DNA from: JAPXLN01 sp033809515
GTDB lineage: Bacteria > Bacillota > Sulfobacillia > Fermentithermobacillales > Fermentithermobacillaceae
Length of the DNA stretch: 64,000 bases
Direction of reading: 5' to 3'
NCBI GenBank assembly: GCA_033809515.1
Contig: JAPXLN010000003.1
Location: 1 to 64,000, forward strand
Part shown: piece after piece, positions 34,304 through 42,837 of the stretch
Layout: each line of letters starts with the position of its first letter
Numbering within the stretch: the stretch's first letter is position 1
Made by a program: the position numbers and the translations under genes
Notes under the pieces: model-generated
Databases searched by the model: none
Seen by the model: the letters and a program-made list of their open reading frames with translations, nothing else
Told to the model about the DNA's origin: nothing

Positions 34304-35290
34304 TCACCTCCCGGCGCGTGCCTTGCGCCTGGCTTCTACGTCATGTAATCGGCCGTAATACGGCGGCACAACAGCCCTGTCTATCAGCGGTGTCACAAGA
34401 TTCATAAACAATATGGCGTAAGTCACCCCTTCGGGGTATCCGCCCCAAAGCCTAATGAGCAAGGTTATGAGTCCGGCGCCTATTCCCATGTACAGGCGAC
34501 CTCTCTTGGTGACCGGCGAAGTCACATAGTCGGTGGCCATGAAAAACGCTCCCATAACGGCACCTCCCAGGAGTACTGCGGTAAGCCCGTCTCCCTTAAA
34601 AAGCTCTCCCGGCTTGCCGAAAATCCAGGTGCCTGCGAAGAGGGTACCAAGATACCCCAGAGGAATCCGAAAATCGATGACGCCCCTGGCGAGAAGGTAT
34701 ACCCCACCCAACAGAAGGGCAAGAATGCAGGTCTCGCCCACCGAACCCAACCGGTTGCCCCTTAACAGATCCCCGGTAGAGGGGATGACTCCCGAACTCC
34801 CATCGTACAGAATCGAAAGAGGAGTCGCCCCGGTAGCGGCATCCCTTGATACCGGGTTAATCCATGCTCCCGTCATATGAGCCGGCCACGCCGCAACAAG
34901 GAACGCGCGCCCTGCAAGGGCCGGGTTCACGAAATTGCAGCCCAAGCCCCCGAAGATCTGTTTGGCAATCACTATGGCAAACGCCGAACCCAGGGCAGGA
35001 ATGTATAGCGGAACCCCGGGCGGCAAGCTCATTCCCAATAGCATTCCGGTGACAAGCGCAGAACAGTCTCCGACTGTAATGCTCCGCTTGAGAGCTTTTT
35101 GCCAGACAGCCTCAGACAAGACAGCGCTAGCTGTTGAGACCATCAGCACTAAAGCCGCACCTGCCCCGAATATGACCACAGATGCCACGCAAGCAGGCAA
35201 GAGGGCAACAACCACGTCAAGCATTATTCCCTTTACCGTATCTTGCCCTTTCAGATGAGGAGATGAGGTAATGATCAGTTTAGATCCCAT
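34304..35290 (-). CDS. rnfD: Rnf complex subunit D (flavinylated membrane subunit)
   Basis: RnfD is a polytopic subunit of 328 residues, homologous to NqrB, with about nine hydrophobic segments. DAATGATPLSILYDG (near residue 160) is the site where ApbE-type enzymes attach FMN to a threonine. GGLGCNFVNPALAGRAFLVAAWP (two blocks) and the VMGAFFMATDYVTSPVT end region are diagnostic. It lies 33 bases after rnfC and directly before rnfE. Confidence 0.95.
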   Translation of the reverse strand: MGSKLIITSSPHLKGQDTVKGIMLDVVVALLPACVASVVIFGAGAALVLMVSTASAVLSEAVWQKALKRSITVGDCSALVTGMLLGMSLPPGVPLYIPALGSAFAIVIAKQIFGGLGCNFVNPALAGRAFLVAAWPAHMTGAWINPVSRDAATGATPLSILYDGSSGVIPSTGDLLRGNRLGSVGETCILALLLGGVYLLARGVIDFRIPLGYLGTLFAGTWIFGKPGELFKGDGLTAVLLGGAVMGAFFMATDYVTSPVTKRGRLYMGIGAGLITLLIRLWGGYPEGVTYAILFMNLVTPLIDRAVVPPYYGRLHDVEARRKARAGR

Positions 35291-35322
35291 GGGCCACCCT
35301 CCGTGCTTCTCTATTGCCGCCC

Positions 35323-36663
35323 CTACCGCCTGGATGCGGCTCTCCTCTTAGCCATAATCCTCGCCTTGGCCAGCCTTATGGACTGGACCAACGGTCTCTT
35401 AGAAGGGCACCGGTAGCTGCACACACCACATTCAATGCAGTCCAATGCCCTGTACCTCTCTGCGTCCTCCAAATACCCCTTGTCAGCGTACGCCGAAATC
35501 CACACCGGAAGCAAACCCATAGGGCACGCATCTACGCATCTTCCACACCTGATGCAAGGAAGGATCTCTTCCTTGGGAACTACTGAAACAGGGAGAACCA
35601 ATATGCCCGACGTGCCCTTGAGAACAGGCACGTCCGTGCTTTTCAGCGCAATCCCCATCATAGGGCCTCCCATTATCACCTTGCCGGGAACCCCTTGATA
35701 GCCGCCTGCCTTCTCCAGAAGGTACGAAACAGGCGTGCCGATGAGGGTCCGGAAGTTCGAAGGGACTGCCACGCCCTCGCCGGTCACCGTAACCACCCGT
35801 TCCACCAGAGGAAGTCCGGTCATAATGGCCTTTCCCATTGCATAAGCGGTGCCTGCGTTTGAAATCACCACTCCCACATCAAGGGGCAACCCGGGAGGAG
35901 GAGGCACCTCCCGCCCAAGAACTGCCTGAACAAGCTGCTTTTCTCCCCCCTGAGGATACCTGGTGGGCAATACCGCAACCTGTATATCCTCAAATGCCTT
36001 CGCGGCCTTTCTCATGGATTCAATCGCTTCAGGCTTGTTATCCTCTATGCAGACAATGCCGTTACTAACGCCCACACCTTTCATGAAAGCTCTGAAACCT
36101 ATAACAATAACCTCAGGCTCTTCCACCATGAGTCGTTGATCAGCTGTAAGGTAAGGCTCACACTCTATGCCGTTCAAAAGGTAAGTATCGATGGGCTTGG
36201 ACGACGGCACAGCAAGCTTAACTGCGGCAGGAAATGCAGCTCCGCCTAGTCCTACAAGACCGGTTTCCCTTGCCAAAGTTTGAATGTCCTCTCTGGACAA
36301 CCGGTCCAGCGAAACAGCGGTTGCCGGAGCCATCGAGTCCTCCCCGTCGGGTTCAAGAATAATCGCATCGCCCAAACGAGCTTGAACAGGCTGGTACCTG
36401 GCCTCAATGGCCTTGATTCGTCCGGATGTGGGCGCATGCAGTGATGCGCTTACGACACCACCCGGGTCTGCTATCTTTTGGCCCCGTTTCACCTGGTCAC
36501 CTGGCCGCACAACCGGAACTGACGGCGCCCCCGTGTGCTGTGACAGAAAAAGTACCAGTTCGTTGGGAATGCCCGCGTCCTGGATCTTCTTGTGGCCGGA
36601 TAGATCCTTTTTGTCCGGGACCCTGATGCCTCCTGCAAAGCTGTTCGGATTCAAGACTGTCAC
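35323..36663 (-). CDS. rnfC: Rnf complex subunit C (NADH/electron bifurcation side)
   Basis: RnfC is the soluble subunit that exchanges electrons with NAD. An N-terminal barrel-sandwich domain (residues ~35–85, VRPGDQVKRGQKIADPGG) precedes a Rossmann-like FMN/NADH-binding part (GLGGAAFPAAVKL, ~145), an SLBB-type domain and two C-terminal [4Fe-4S] motifs CIRCGRCVDACPMG and CIECGVCSYRCPSK. It has 446 residues. The start is a GTG at 36663 with AAGGGG nine bases upstream, or a TTG nine bases further in. It is the first rnf gene; 100 bases separate it from rpoN and no terminator is visible there. Confidence 0.95.
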   Translation of the reverse strand: MTVLNPNSFAGGIRVPDKKDLSGHKKIQDAGIPNELVLFLSQHTGAPSVPVVRPGDQVKRGQKIADPGGVVSASLHAPTSGRIKAIEARYQPVQARLGDAIILEPDGEDSMAPATAVSLDRLSREDIQTLARETGLVGLGGAAFPAAVKLAVPSSKPIDTYLLNGIECEPYLTADQRLMVEEPEVIVIGFRAFMKGVGVSNGIVCIEDNKPEAIESMRKAAKAFEDIQVAVLPTRYPQGGEKQLVQAVLGREVPPPPGLPLDVGVVISNAGTAYAMGKAIMTGLPLVERVVTVTGEGVAVPSNFRTLIGTPVSYLLEKAGGYQGVPGKVIMGGPMMGIALKSTDVPVLKGTSGILVLPVSVVPKEEILPCIRCGRCVDACPMGLLPVWISAYADKGYLEDAERYRALDCIECGVCSYRCPSKRPLVQSIRLAKARIMAKRRAASRR

Positions 36664-36763
36664 CTCGCCACGCCCCTTCTAGATTGCAGACTCACAGTTT
36701 CAGGCACTCTCCAAACACCGACACAAGCATACAAATCGATTTTAGCCCGTAAGCAGTTTCGTC

Positions 36764-38140
36764 TCAAGGGGTTCTCCTGCGGTTAGAAGGAAGTATTCCT
36801 AATTGGGCACGGTATTTTGCAACAGTGCGGCGGGCAACCTGCACACCGCGCTCGGAGAGTCTTTCAGAGATCTGCTGATCAGATAGAGGAGCTCTGCCGT
36901 CTTCATCATCAATTAATCGCTGTATATACCTTTTCACCGAGTGCTGAGAAACATCCTTGCCTTCGCCTGCTAATCTTGGGCTGAAAAACACCCTGCAAGG
37001 AAAAGTCCCGAAGGGAGTGTCTACGTATTTGCCTGCAATAGACCGGGAAACGGTGGACTCGTGAATTCCAAGGTCCTCAGCAATCTCCTTCAGCGTAAGC
37101 GGCTCAAGATAGCCCGGGCCCTTTTGAAGAAACTTCTCCTGCCTCCGCATGATACATGTCATGACTTGCATAATCGTGTTTCTTCTCTGTTCAACGCTGT
37201 TTAGCAGAGCTCGCGCGCGCTTAAGGCGGTCTATAAGATAGTCGCGAGCGTCGCCTTCCCCGGCTTCAAGAAGTCTCCTGTAGAACGAATTCCAGCCTAT
37301 GGAGGGGACAGCGGAATCATTGAACAGCAAGACCATCTCATGGCCTATCTTCTTGATAAACACGTCCGGAATCACATGGGTAGCTCCCCTTCCGGAAAAC
37401 GTAGCTCCCGGTTTGGGGTCCAGAGATATGATACGGTCCCGTGCCTGCAGCACTTGCTCAAGTGAGACTTTCTCCTGGCCGGCGATTTTCTTGTACCTCC
37501 CACCGGCCAGATCCTCAAGGTGGTCGTCTACAATATGCTGTGCAAGCTCGTCAAGACCTCTGACTTTGGCCTGTATAGTAAGGCATTCTTTGAGCGTCCT
37601 TGCTCCTATGCCGGGCGGTTCCAGCCCTTGCACCACAGCGAGGACTTTCTCGACGGTACTTATGGGTTTTACCATTACCTGAGCTATTTCTGAGGTCGGG
37701 CAAGTCAGATACCCGTTGCTATCAATGCTGCCGACTATGAACTCGCCGATTGCCCACTCTTGGTCCCTCAAGGGAGACAAAACCAGCTGAGACAAGAGAT
37801 GATCCCTCAAACTAACAGGCTGTTCAATAAGTGTCTGAGGCCCGGAAGAGATCCGGCTTCTGCGAACCGGGGGCATGCCCGGATCTGTAGAATCACAGAA
37901 GTATACGAGCAATTCCTCTTCAGAAGGCTCGGATTCGGGCAAGGGCTCCTCCGGCCATTCCTCTACCATCTCCAAAAGGGGGTTCTCCTCTACCTCGCTT
38001 CTTACGAACTGAACAAGTTCCACCGCGTTCATCTGCAGTACCATGATTGCCTGACGAAGCTCAGGCGTTAGGGCAAGCCTCTGTACTTGACTTATCTCAA
38101 GTTCGTAAGCAGGTCTCACCTTTTCCCCCTTCCCTTCCAC
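36764..38140 (-). CDS. rpoN: RNA polymerase sigma-54 factor
   Basis: Sigma-54 directs enhancer-dependent transcription from −24/−12 promoters. The activator-interacting region I is at the N-terminus (QVQRLALTPELRQAIMVLQMNAVEL, two blocks), followed by an acidic linker and the core-binding domain (residues ~110–280). The HTH is LGIHESTVSRSIAGKYVDTPFGTF (two blocks, ~365), and the RpoN box VARRTVAKYRAQLGI sits at the end. Length is 458 residues. I saw no clear −24/−12 site within the window's intergenic regions. Confidence 0.95.
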   Translation of the reverse strand: MEGKGEKVRPAYELEISQVQRLALTPELRQAIMVLQMNAVELVQFVRSEVEENPLLEMVEEWPEEPLPESEPSEEELLVYFCDSTDPGMPPVRRSRISSGPQTLIEQPVSLRDHLLSQLVLSPLRDQEWAIGEFIVGSIDSNGYLTCPTSEIAQVMVKPISTVEKVLAVVQGLEPPGIGARTLKECLTIQAKVRGLDELAQHIVDDHLEDLAGGRYKKIAGQEKVSLEQVLQARDRIISLDPKPGATFSGRGATHVIPDVFIKKIGHEMVLLFNDSAVPSIGWNSFYRRLLEAGEGDARDYLIDRLKRARALLNSVEQRRNTIMQVMTCIMRRQEKFLQKGPGYLEPLTLKEIAEDLGIHESTVSRSIAGKYVDTPFGTFPCRVFFSPRLAGEGKDVSQHSVKRYIQRLIDDEDGRAPLSDQQISERLSERGVQVARRTVAKYRAQLGILPSNRRRTP

Positions 38141-38184
38141 TCCAGTCTATTACATTGCGCCTCGTCCTTTTAGCTTAAGGGTGA

Positions 38185-39045
38185 TTATTCCAGGCTGATC
38201 TTCCTGGTCGACACCTCTATCTCCAGAAGGTAAATCCCGGTGAGATACTCAAGTCTTTCTTTCAGATTGCTCTGGACCTGTGCCATGACCTCAAAAACTT
38301 TCACGCCGTATTCGAGAACCAGTTCAACCAGTAAGAAAGCGCCATCGCCGGTGGAAAGAACCAGAGTCTTCTGGACCCTTTTGACCCCGGGCACATCAAG
38401 GCAAATTTTCTGTGCCATCTGCATCACCACAGCATCGGATATGTAGAAATGTCCGAAGTAGCTGTAAGTTGGACGGACAACAGACTTCTCAGTGGACACG
38501 TAACGTTGTTCACGGGACCTCACAAACATCTGCAAGGGATCTACAAGATAGCCGGAAAACGTCTTCTTCACTTCAAAACTCGGGGCGGGAATAACGTGTC
38601 GCCCTTCCTGACGCCTGTGCCATCTAGCTACATCGATCTCATCGGGAGTGGCATACTCTTCAATTTTCAGAATACGGAGAGGCTCTGGAAGAGCCAGTCT
38701 GGAGACAATCCTGGCAACCATTGGCATCGAGGTGCCTAGAATTAGGATCCTGCATGGGGCAAGGGTTTCAAGGACATTTCTTACTTCAAAGGCATGGTCA
38801 GGATCTAGAAACACCGCCCTGCGGACTGCGGCCGGTCTGGTTTCCTCACGCTTGGCCGATCTTCCGGCGAGTATTCGCGACTCAGCAATCAGAAGGCCGT
38901 CGTCGATAATGGCCTTGCATGCCCACTCCCGGGACACCACCATTGCATTATGTGACTTACCTGTGCCGCTGGGTCCAACCAGAGCAACAACCTCAATGGG
39001 ATCCAGGCTGGACTGACTCCTTATTTCCTCTTCCTTGGGAACCAC
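38185..39045 (-). CDS. P-loop NTPase fused to Asp23/Gls24-like domain
   Basis: The 286-residue protein has two parts. Residues ~15–125 hold a Walker A, VALVGPSGTGKSHNAM, and an acidic pair IIDDGLLI resembling the layout of HPr-kinase-like P-loops. Residues ~190–286 resemble the Asp23/Gls24 envelope-stress fold (YFGHFYISDAVVMQMAQKI, GVKRVQKTLVL, VLEYGVKVFEVMAQVQSNLKERLEYLTG in parts). Asp23 proteins elsewhere are associated with the Firmicute membrane. It lies 45 bases before rpoN and overlaps the TPR gene end by 25 bases, so it belongs to that operon. What it phosphorylates or hydrolyses is unknown. Confidence 0.6.
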   Translation of the reverse strand: MVPKEEEIRSQSSLDPIEVVALVGPSGTGKSHNAMVVSREWACKAIIDDGLLIAESRILAGRSAKREETRPAAVRRAVFLDPDHAFEVRNVLETLAPCRILILGTSMPMVARIVSRLALPEPLRILKIEEYATPDEIDVARWHRRQEGRHVIPAPSFEVKKTFSGYLVDPLQMFVRSREQRYVSTEKSVVRPTYSYFGHFYISDAVVMQMAQKICLDVPGVKRVQKTLVLSTGDGAFLLVELVLEYGVKVFEVMAQVQSNLKERLEYLTGIYLLEIEVSTRKISLE

Positions 39046-40481
39046 CGAAAACCTCCTTCTTTCTTGTCCTCCTCCTGCACCTTCGAAGGCTCTTGCGCCT
39101 TTTCATCGAGTTTGCCCTCACCTGTAGCATAGGCCCCCACAAGACTCACTGCCTTTTGGGCAGTCTCGCCTTTTGCGCTTTCCCGGGCTATCGCCATCAA
39201 CTTGGGCCCAATCTCCCTGGCGATGAATTCAGCGTTGGCCATGGCGAAGTTCGGATCCAATTCCATTGATCTGCCCCAGCATTCAGCGGCCTGACGTCCC
39301 TCACCCAGAGCGAGAAGAACAGTCCCGTATAGAAGCTCAGCACGTGAGAGCATGGTGAGTACTTCAGAAGATTCATCCTCGTTCTTGAGTCTTTGTACCA
39401 GATCGCCTGTTATCTGCTTGGCCACGTCGAAATTGCCGCCCCTGAAGTTCAACTCTCCCAGGGCCAAATCCACGTCAAAAGCTGCCGGAAGCATCTTCTT
39501 TATGATCTTCCATCGTTCAATGGCCTTGTCGAAGTCTTCCTCCATTACGTAGGCGGCAGCCAGGTTCTTGTGGGCCGGGATATAAGCCGGCTCTATCTCA
39601 ACACACTTAAGCCAGGATCTCCGTGCTTCTTCCATGTTGCCTTTCTGGATCAGGCCCAGACCCAAATTGTAGTTGGCAAACAGGTCATCCGGGTTGTCTT
39701 TGAGGACAAGCTGCCAGCATTCGATAGCTTTTTCCAGGTCTCCCGATACGGCGTAAGCTTCCCCCAGGCTGGTACGATTCCTGGCCAGCATCAGGTCGTC
39801 TTTCTCAAGATCACAGCCATTGCTGAAAGCTGTAACAGCTTTGTCGTATTTGCCTGTAGCCATGTAGCAGATACCCATGTTATAGAAAAGCCCCGGGTCG
39901 TCGGAACCCAGCCTTTCCGCTCTGACAAGGTAGTCTAAAGCTTTGTCGTACTGGCGACCATCAGTGTAGATAGCCCCCATGTTATGAAGGGCCTGAAGGT
40001 TGCCCTGATCCAGCTCCAACACGTCCTCCCATTGCTTTAGAGCGTCTTGGGGCCTTTGCTTCACGAGATAGAGTTCTCCTAACTGAGCTCTTGCCAGAAC
40101 ATTGCCTGGCGCAAGTTCTAAGGCCTTTTCGGTTTCCTTTATGGCACCATCAAGGTCACCTTCAAGGGCCAGCAGTTTGCCCAGGAAATACCTGGCCGAG
40201 CTATGTTTCTTGTTCAGAGATATTGCCTTTCTGAACAAGTCCTTAGCTTTCTCAAGTTCGCCCCTGTCAGCGCTGACTATGCCCATGTAGTAATGAGCAT
40301 CGGCGTCCTTTCTGTCCTGCTGAACCACAGTTTCAAGATGCGCCAACGCATCATCTGCCGAACCTCGCCTCATATACGAAAGGGCAAGCTGAAGCCTGGT
40401 GCGAGTGTCCCGTGGTCTCGCCTCTACCTCTTTTTCCAGTCTGGCAATTATCTCGTTAAGCGCCTTGTCGTCTATGCTCAT
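39021..40481 (-). CDS. Tetratricopeptide (TPR) repeat protein
   Basis: The 486-residue protein is built of about 11 consecutive 34-residue TPR units, for example DADAHYYMGIVSADRGELEKA and NLQALHNMGAIYTDGRQYDKA (each just under or at one half-repeat), with no signal peptide. The repeats end near residue 425, followed by a lysine-rich tail (GGFRWFPRKRK). TPR arrays are protein-binding scaffolds and the partner is not evident. It is the first gene of the long minus-strand run and is divergent from the IscR-like regulator. Confidence 0.85.
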   Translation of the reverse strand: MSIDDKALNEIIARLEKEVEARPRDTRTRLQLALSYMRRGSADDALAHLETVVQQDRKDADAHYYMGIVSADRGELEKAKDLFRKAISLNKKHSSARYFLGKLLALEGDLDGAIKETEKALELAPGNVLARAQLGELYLVKQRPQDALKQWEDVLELDQGNLQALHNMGAIYTDGRQYDKALDYLVRAERLGSDDPGLFYNMGICYMATGKYDKAVTAFSNGCDLEKDDLMLARNRTSLGEAYAVSGDLEKAIECWQLVLKDNPDDLFANYNLGLGLIQKGNMEEARRSWLKCVEIEPAYIPAHKNLAAAYVMEEDFDKAIERWKIIKKMLPAAFDVDLALGELNFRGGNFDVAKQITGDLVQRLKNEDESSEVLTMLSRAELLYGTVLLALGEGRQAAECWGRSMELDPNFAMANAEFIAREIGPKLMAIARESAKGETAQKAVSLVGAYATGEGKLDEKAQEPSKVQEEDKKEGGFRWFPRKRK

Positions 40482-40616
40482 GCGAATCCCTCATCTCCGA
40501 TGGAATTGCAGCCGTCATTTGGCTATCTAGCCGTGGATAGAGTTTCTGTCCTATGATCTATAATACCTTCTCGAAAACCCGATCTCCCATTCATGTAAGG
40601 GGTAAATTGGGGCCTA

Positions 40617-40646
40617 TTGACTTTGAACTATTCCTACCACAATAAT
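40617..40646 (+). promoter_or_regulatory. Probable promoter of the Rrf2–nifS–nifU operon
   Basis: TTGACT at 40617–40622 is followed after 17–18 bases by CAATAA/AATAAT (40640–40646), about 30 bases before the start codon. Flanking CCTATT and AATAGG form an inverted repeat around the site, which could serve autoregulation by the Rrf2 protein; this last point is speculative. Confidence 0.5.
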
Positions 40647-40676
40647 AGGTGTAGATAGCGGATCGGAGGGAGCGCA

Positions 40677-41087
40677 ATGCCTTTTACCTTGTCTACTAAG
40701 GGACATTACGCGGTGCTCTTGATGTATGAGCTTGCCCGGAGAGATGGAGATTTTGTATCCCTATCGGAGATCTCGACTGCCCAGAGAGTCTCCCAGGGGT
40801 ATCTCGAACAGATAGTGAAACCCCTCCGCGAAAGCAATTTGGTCGTCAGCAAGGTGGGATTTGGTGGAGGGTATTCCCTGGCCAAGCCGTCGTCGGACAT
40901 GACTGTGGGCGAGATCATCAGAGCAGTGGAGGGCCCTGTCATACCTGTCAAGTGCGTAGGACAAGATGGTGACCTTGATACCTGCCCTGAGGACTGCCGG
41001 GCCAAGAAGGTCTGGGAACGGGTCGGTGACGCAATCGACCACGTACTTGACTCCATCACCCTTCACGAACTGGTGAAAGATTCGTAA
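40677..41087 (+). CDS. iscR: Rrf2 family regulator, IscR-like
   Basis: This 136-residue winged-helix regulator has LSTKGHYAVLLMYELARR at the start, a recognition region (SLSEISTAQRVSQGYLEQIVK, two blocks) and the GGYSLAKPSSDMTVGEIIRAVEG wing/dimer region (two blocks). Three cysteines (KCVG…DTCPEDC) could bind a [2Fe-2S] cluster as in IscR, although their spacing (C-x9-C-x3-C) differs from the enterobacterial one. GGAGGG lies six bases before the ATG. It heads the nifS–nifU genes and is presumably their Fe-S-responsive regulator. Confidence 0.88.
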   Translation: MPFTLSTKGHYAVLLMYELARRDGDFVSLSEISTAQRVSQGYLEQIVKPLRESNLVVSKVGFGGGYSLAKPSSDMTVGEIIRAVEGPVIPVKCVGQDGDLDTCPEDCRAKKVWERVGDAIDHVLDSITLHELVKDS

Positions 41088-41180
41088 GAGCCTCGCGAAG
41101 GGTCAGAATGCCGCCGGCACCGGATAGCAGGGCTTGATTCGCACCATAAGAGTGCAAGAACCGAAAAGAGGTCAAGAACA

Positions 41181-42353
41181 ATGAAACACCGGGGAGTTTA
41201 TCTTGATCATTCAGCCACTACACCTGTCAGAGCCGAAGTGTTGTCGGCCATGATGCCTTTTTTCGCAGATCAATTCGGAAACGCATCCAGCATACACAGG
41301 TGGGGCGCCGAAGCTCGAAGAGCTGTTGAATATGCCAGGGAGAACGTAGCGTCTCTCATTGGAGCTGATCCGGCTGAGATAATCTTCACCGCAGGCGGGA
41401 CGGAAGCGGATAACCTGGCAATCAAAGGGGCAGCATTGGGCAACCGGGCAAAGGGCAACCACATTATCACCACGGCTGTAGAACACCATGCAGTGATGCA
41501 CACCTGTGAATCTCTGCAGAAGGCGGGTTTTCGTGTAACGTTTCTTCCTGTAGACAAATTCGGCATGGTGGATCCGCAAGCAGTTGAATCTGCCCTCTCG
41601 CCGGACACGGTTCTCATTTCGGTGATTCACGGCCAAAACGAGGTTGGCACCATACAGCCGGTGGAAGTCATAGGCAAGATCGCCCGGGAACACGGGGTCC
41701 TATTTCACAGCGATGCAGTGCAAAGCGCGGGGAAAATCCCTGTTGACGTCGAATCCATGCACGCTGATTTGCTAACGCTGTCGAGTCACAAAATCTACGG
41801 CCCTAAGGGGGTAGGAGCACTTTACGTCAGACGCAAAGTGCGTCTTTTGCCTCAAAGCACAGGTGGGGCACAGGAAAGAGGCCTGAGGGCAGGAACCGAG
41901 AACGTGGCGGGAATCGTCGGGTTCGGTGAAGCTTGTCATCTGGCGCGAGCCGAGCTTGCAGAGGAATCCAGCCGGCTTACACACCTCCGCAACAAGCTCA
42001 TACGCGGCATCCTGGACAGGATCCCTGACACAGAGTTGAACGGCCATCCTGAACAAAGACTGCCAAACAACGTCAACATGAGCATTAAGTACGTAGAGGG
42101 AGAGTCCCTTCTGCTTAACTTGGACCTTCTGGGTATCGGGGCATCGTCTGGCTCAGCGTGTACTTCCGGATCCCTGGAGCCATCCCATGTCCTTCTGGCC
42201 ATGGGAATCCCCCATGAGACTGCTCACGGCTCTTTGCGAATGACTTTGGGCAGATCCAACCGAGAGGAGGATATGGACTACGTCATCGAAATGCTCCCGG
42301 GCATAGTCAAGAAACTCAGAATGATGTCACCGTTGAGCAAGGAATGCAATTAG
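41181..42353 (+). CDS. Cysteine desulfurase, NifS/IscS type
   Basis: This PLP enzyme takes sulfur from cysteine for Fe-S clusters. YLDHSATTPVRAEV opens the protein. The PLP lysine is in SSHKIYGPKGVGALY (~residue 200), and the persulfide cysteine in SSGSACTSGSLEPSH (~325). It has 390 residues. GAGGTC-like sequence lies just upstream of the ATG. Gene order iscR–nifS–nifU indicates a minimal ISC-type assembly operon; no hscBA or fdx follows. Confidence 0.95.
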   Translation: MKHRGVYLDHSATTPVRAEVLSAMMPFFADQFGNASSIHRWGAEARRAVEYARENVASLIGADPAEIIFTAGGTEADNLAIKGAALGNRAKGNHIITTAVEHHAVMHTCESLQKAGFRVTFLPVDKFGMVDPQAVESALSPDTVLISVIHGQNEVGTIQPVEVIGKIAREHGVLFHSDAVQSAGKIPVDVESMHADLLTLSSHKIYGPKGVGALYVRRKVRLLPQSTGGAQERGLRAGTENVAGIVGFGEACHLARAELAEESSRLTHLRNKLIRGILDRIPDTELNGHPEQRLPNNVNMSIKYVEGESLLLNLDLLGIGASSGSACTSGSLEPSHVLLAMGIPHETAHGSLRMTLGRSNREEDMDYVIEMLPGIVKKLRMMSPLSKECN

Positions 42354-42382
42354 ACCTCAGCAAAGAGAAAGGCGTGGGTGGC

Positions 42383-42808
42383 ATGTATAGCGAAAAAGTC
42401 ATGGACCATTTCTTCAATCCGAGGAATGTAGGCGAGATAGAAAACCCCGACGGTACCGGTCAGGTCGGAAACCCTGTGTGCGGCGACGTCATGCGTATTA
42501 CCCTGCGCATAAGAGATAACCGTATCGAAGATATCAAGTTCAAGACCTTCGGCTGTGGTGCAGCTGTTGCCACAAGCTCGATGGTAACAGAACTTGTCAA
42601 AGGCCTTACCATCGAAGAGGCCATGAAAGTCTCTAATAAGTCTGTGGCAGATGCGTTGGGCGGACTCCCCGCACAGAAGATGCATTGCTCAAACCTGGCC
42701 GCAGATGCCCTTAAGGAAGCCATAAAAGACTACCTGTCGAAAAAAGACGGGGAACCTCCCACCGGCGATTTGCGTCTAACTCAGCCAAAGGAAGATGTCG
42801 AATCATAG
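42383..42808 (+). CDS. Iron–sulfur cluster assembly scaffold NifU/IscU
   Basis: IscU-type scaffold of 141 residues with the three cluster-binding cysteines: GNPVCGDV, FGCGAAVATSSM and KMHCSNLA. The family start MYSEKVMDHFFNPRNVG fixes ATG 42383; an ATG at 42344 lies inside nifS and has no good ribosome site. No C-terminal NifU-type Nfu domain is present. It is probably co-transcribed with the cysteine desulfurase. Confidence 0.93.
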   Translation: MYSEKVMDHFFNPRNVGEIENPDGTGQVGNPVCGDVMRITLRIRDNRIEDIKFKTFGCGAAVATSSMVTELVKGLTIEEAMKVSNKSVADALGGLPAQKMHCSNLAADALKEAIKDYLSKKDGEPPTGDLRLTQPKEDVES

Positions 42809-42837
42809 CATGAATAGAAACCTGCCGGGGTGAGGAC

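Noticed and set aside
34300..34310. A hidden rnfG gene between rnfD and rnfE
   Set aside because: The rnfD stop and rnfE start regions overlap or touch, leaving no space, and no antisense frame in the rnf region looks like an FMN-binding protein.
36664..36763. Sigma-54 promoter in front of rnfC or elsewhere near rpoN
   Set aside because: No TGGCAC-N5-TTGC-like pair was visible in this or other intergenic regions on either strand.
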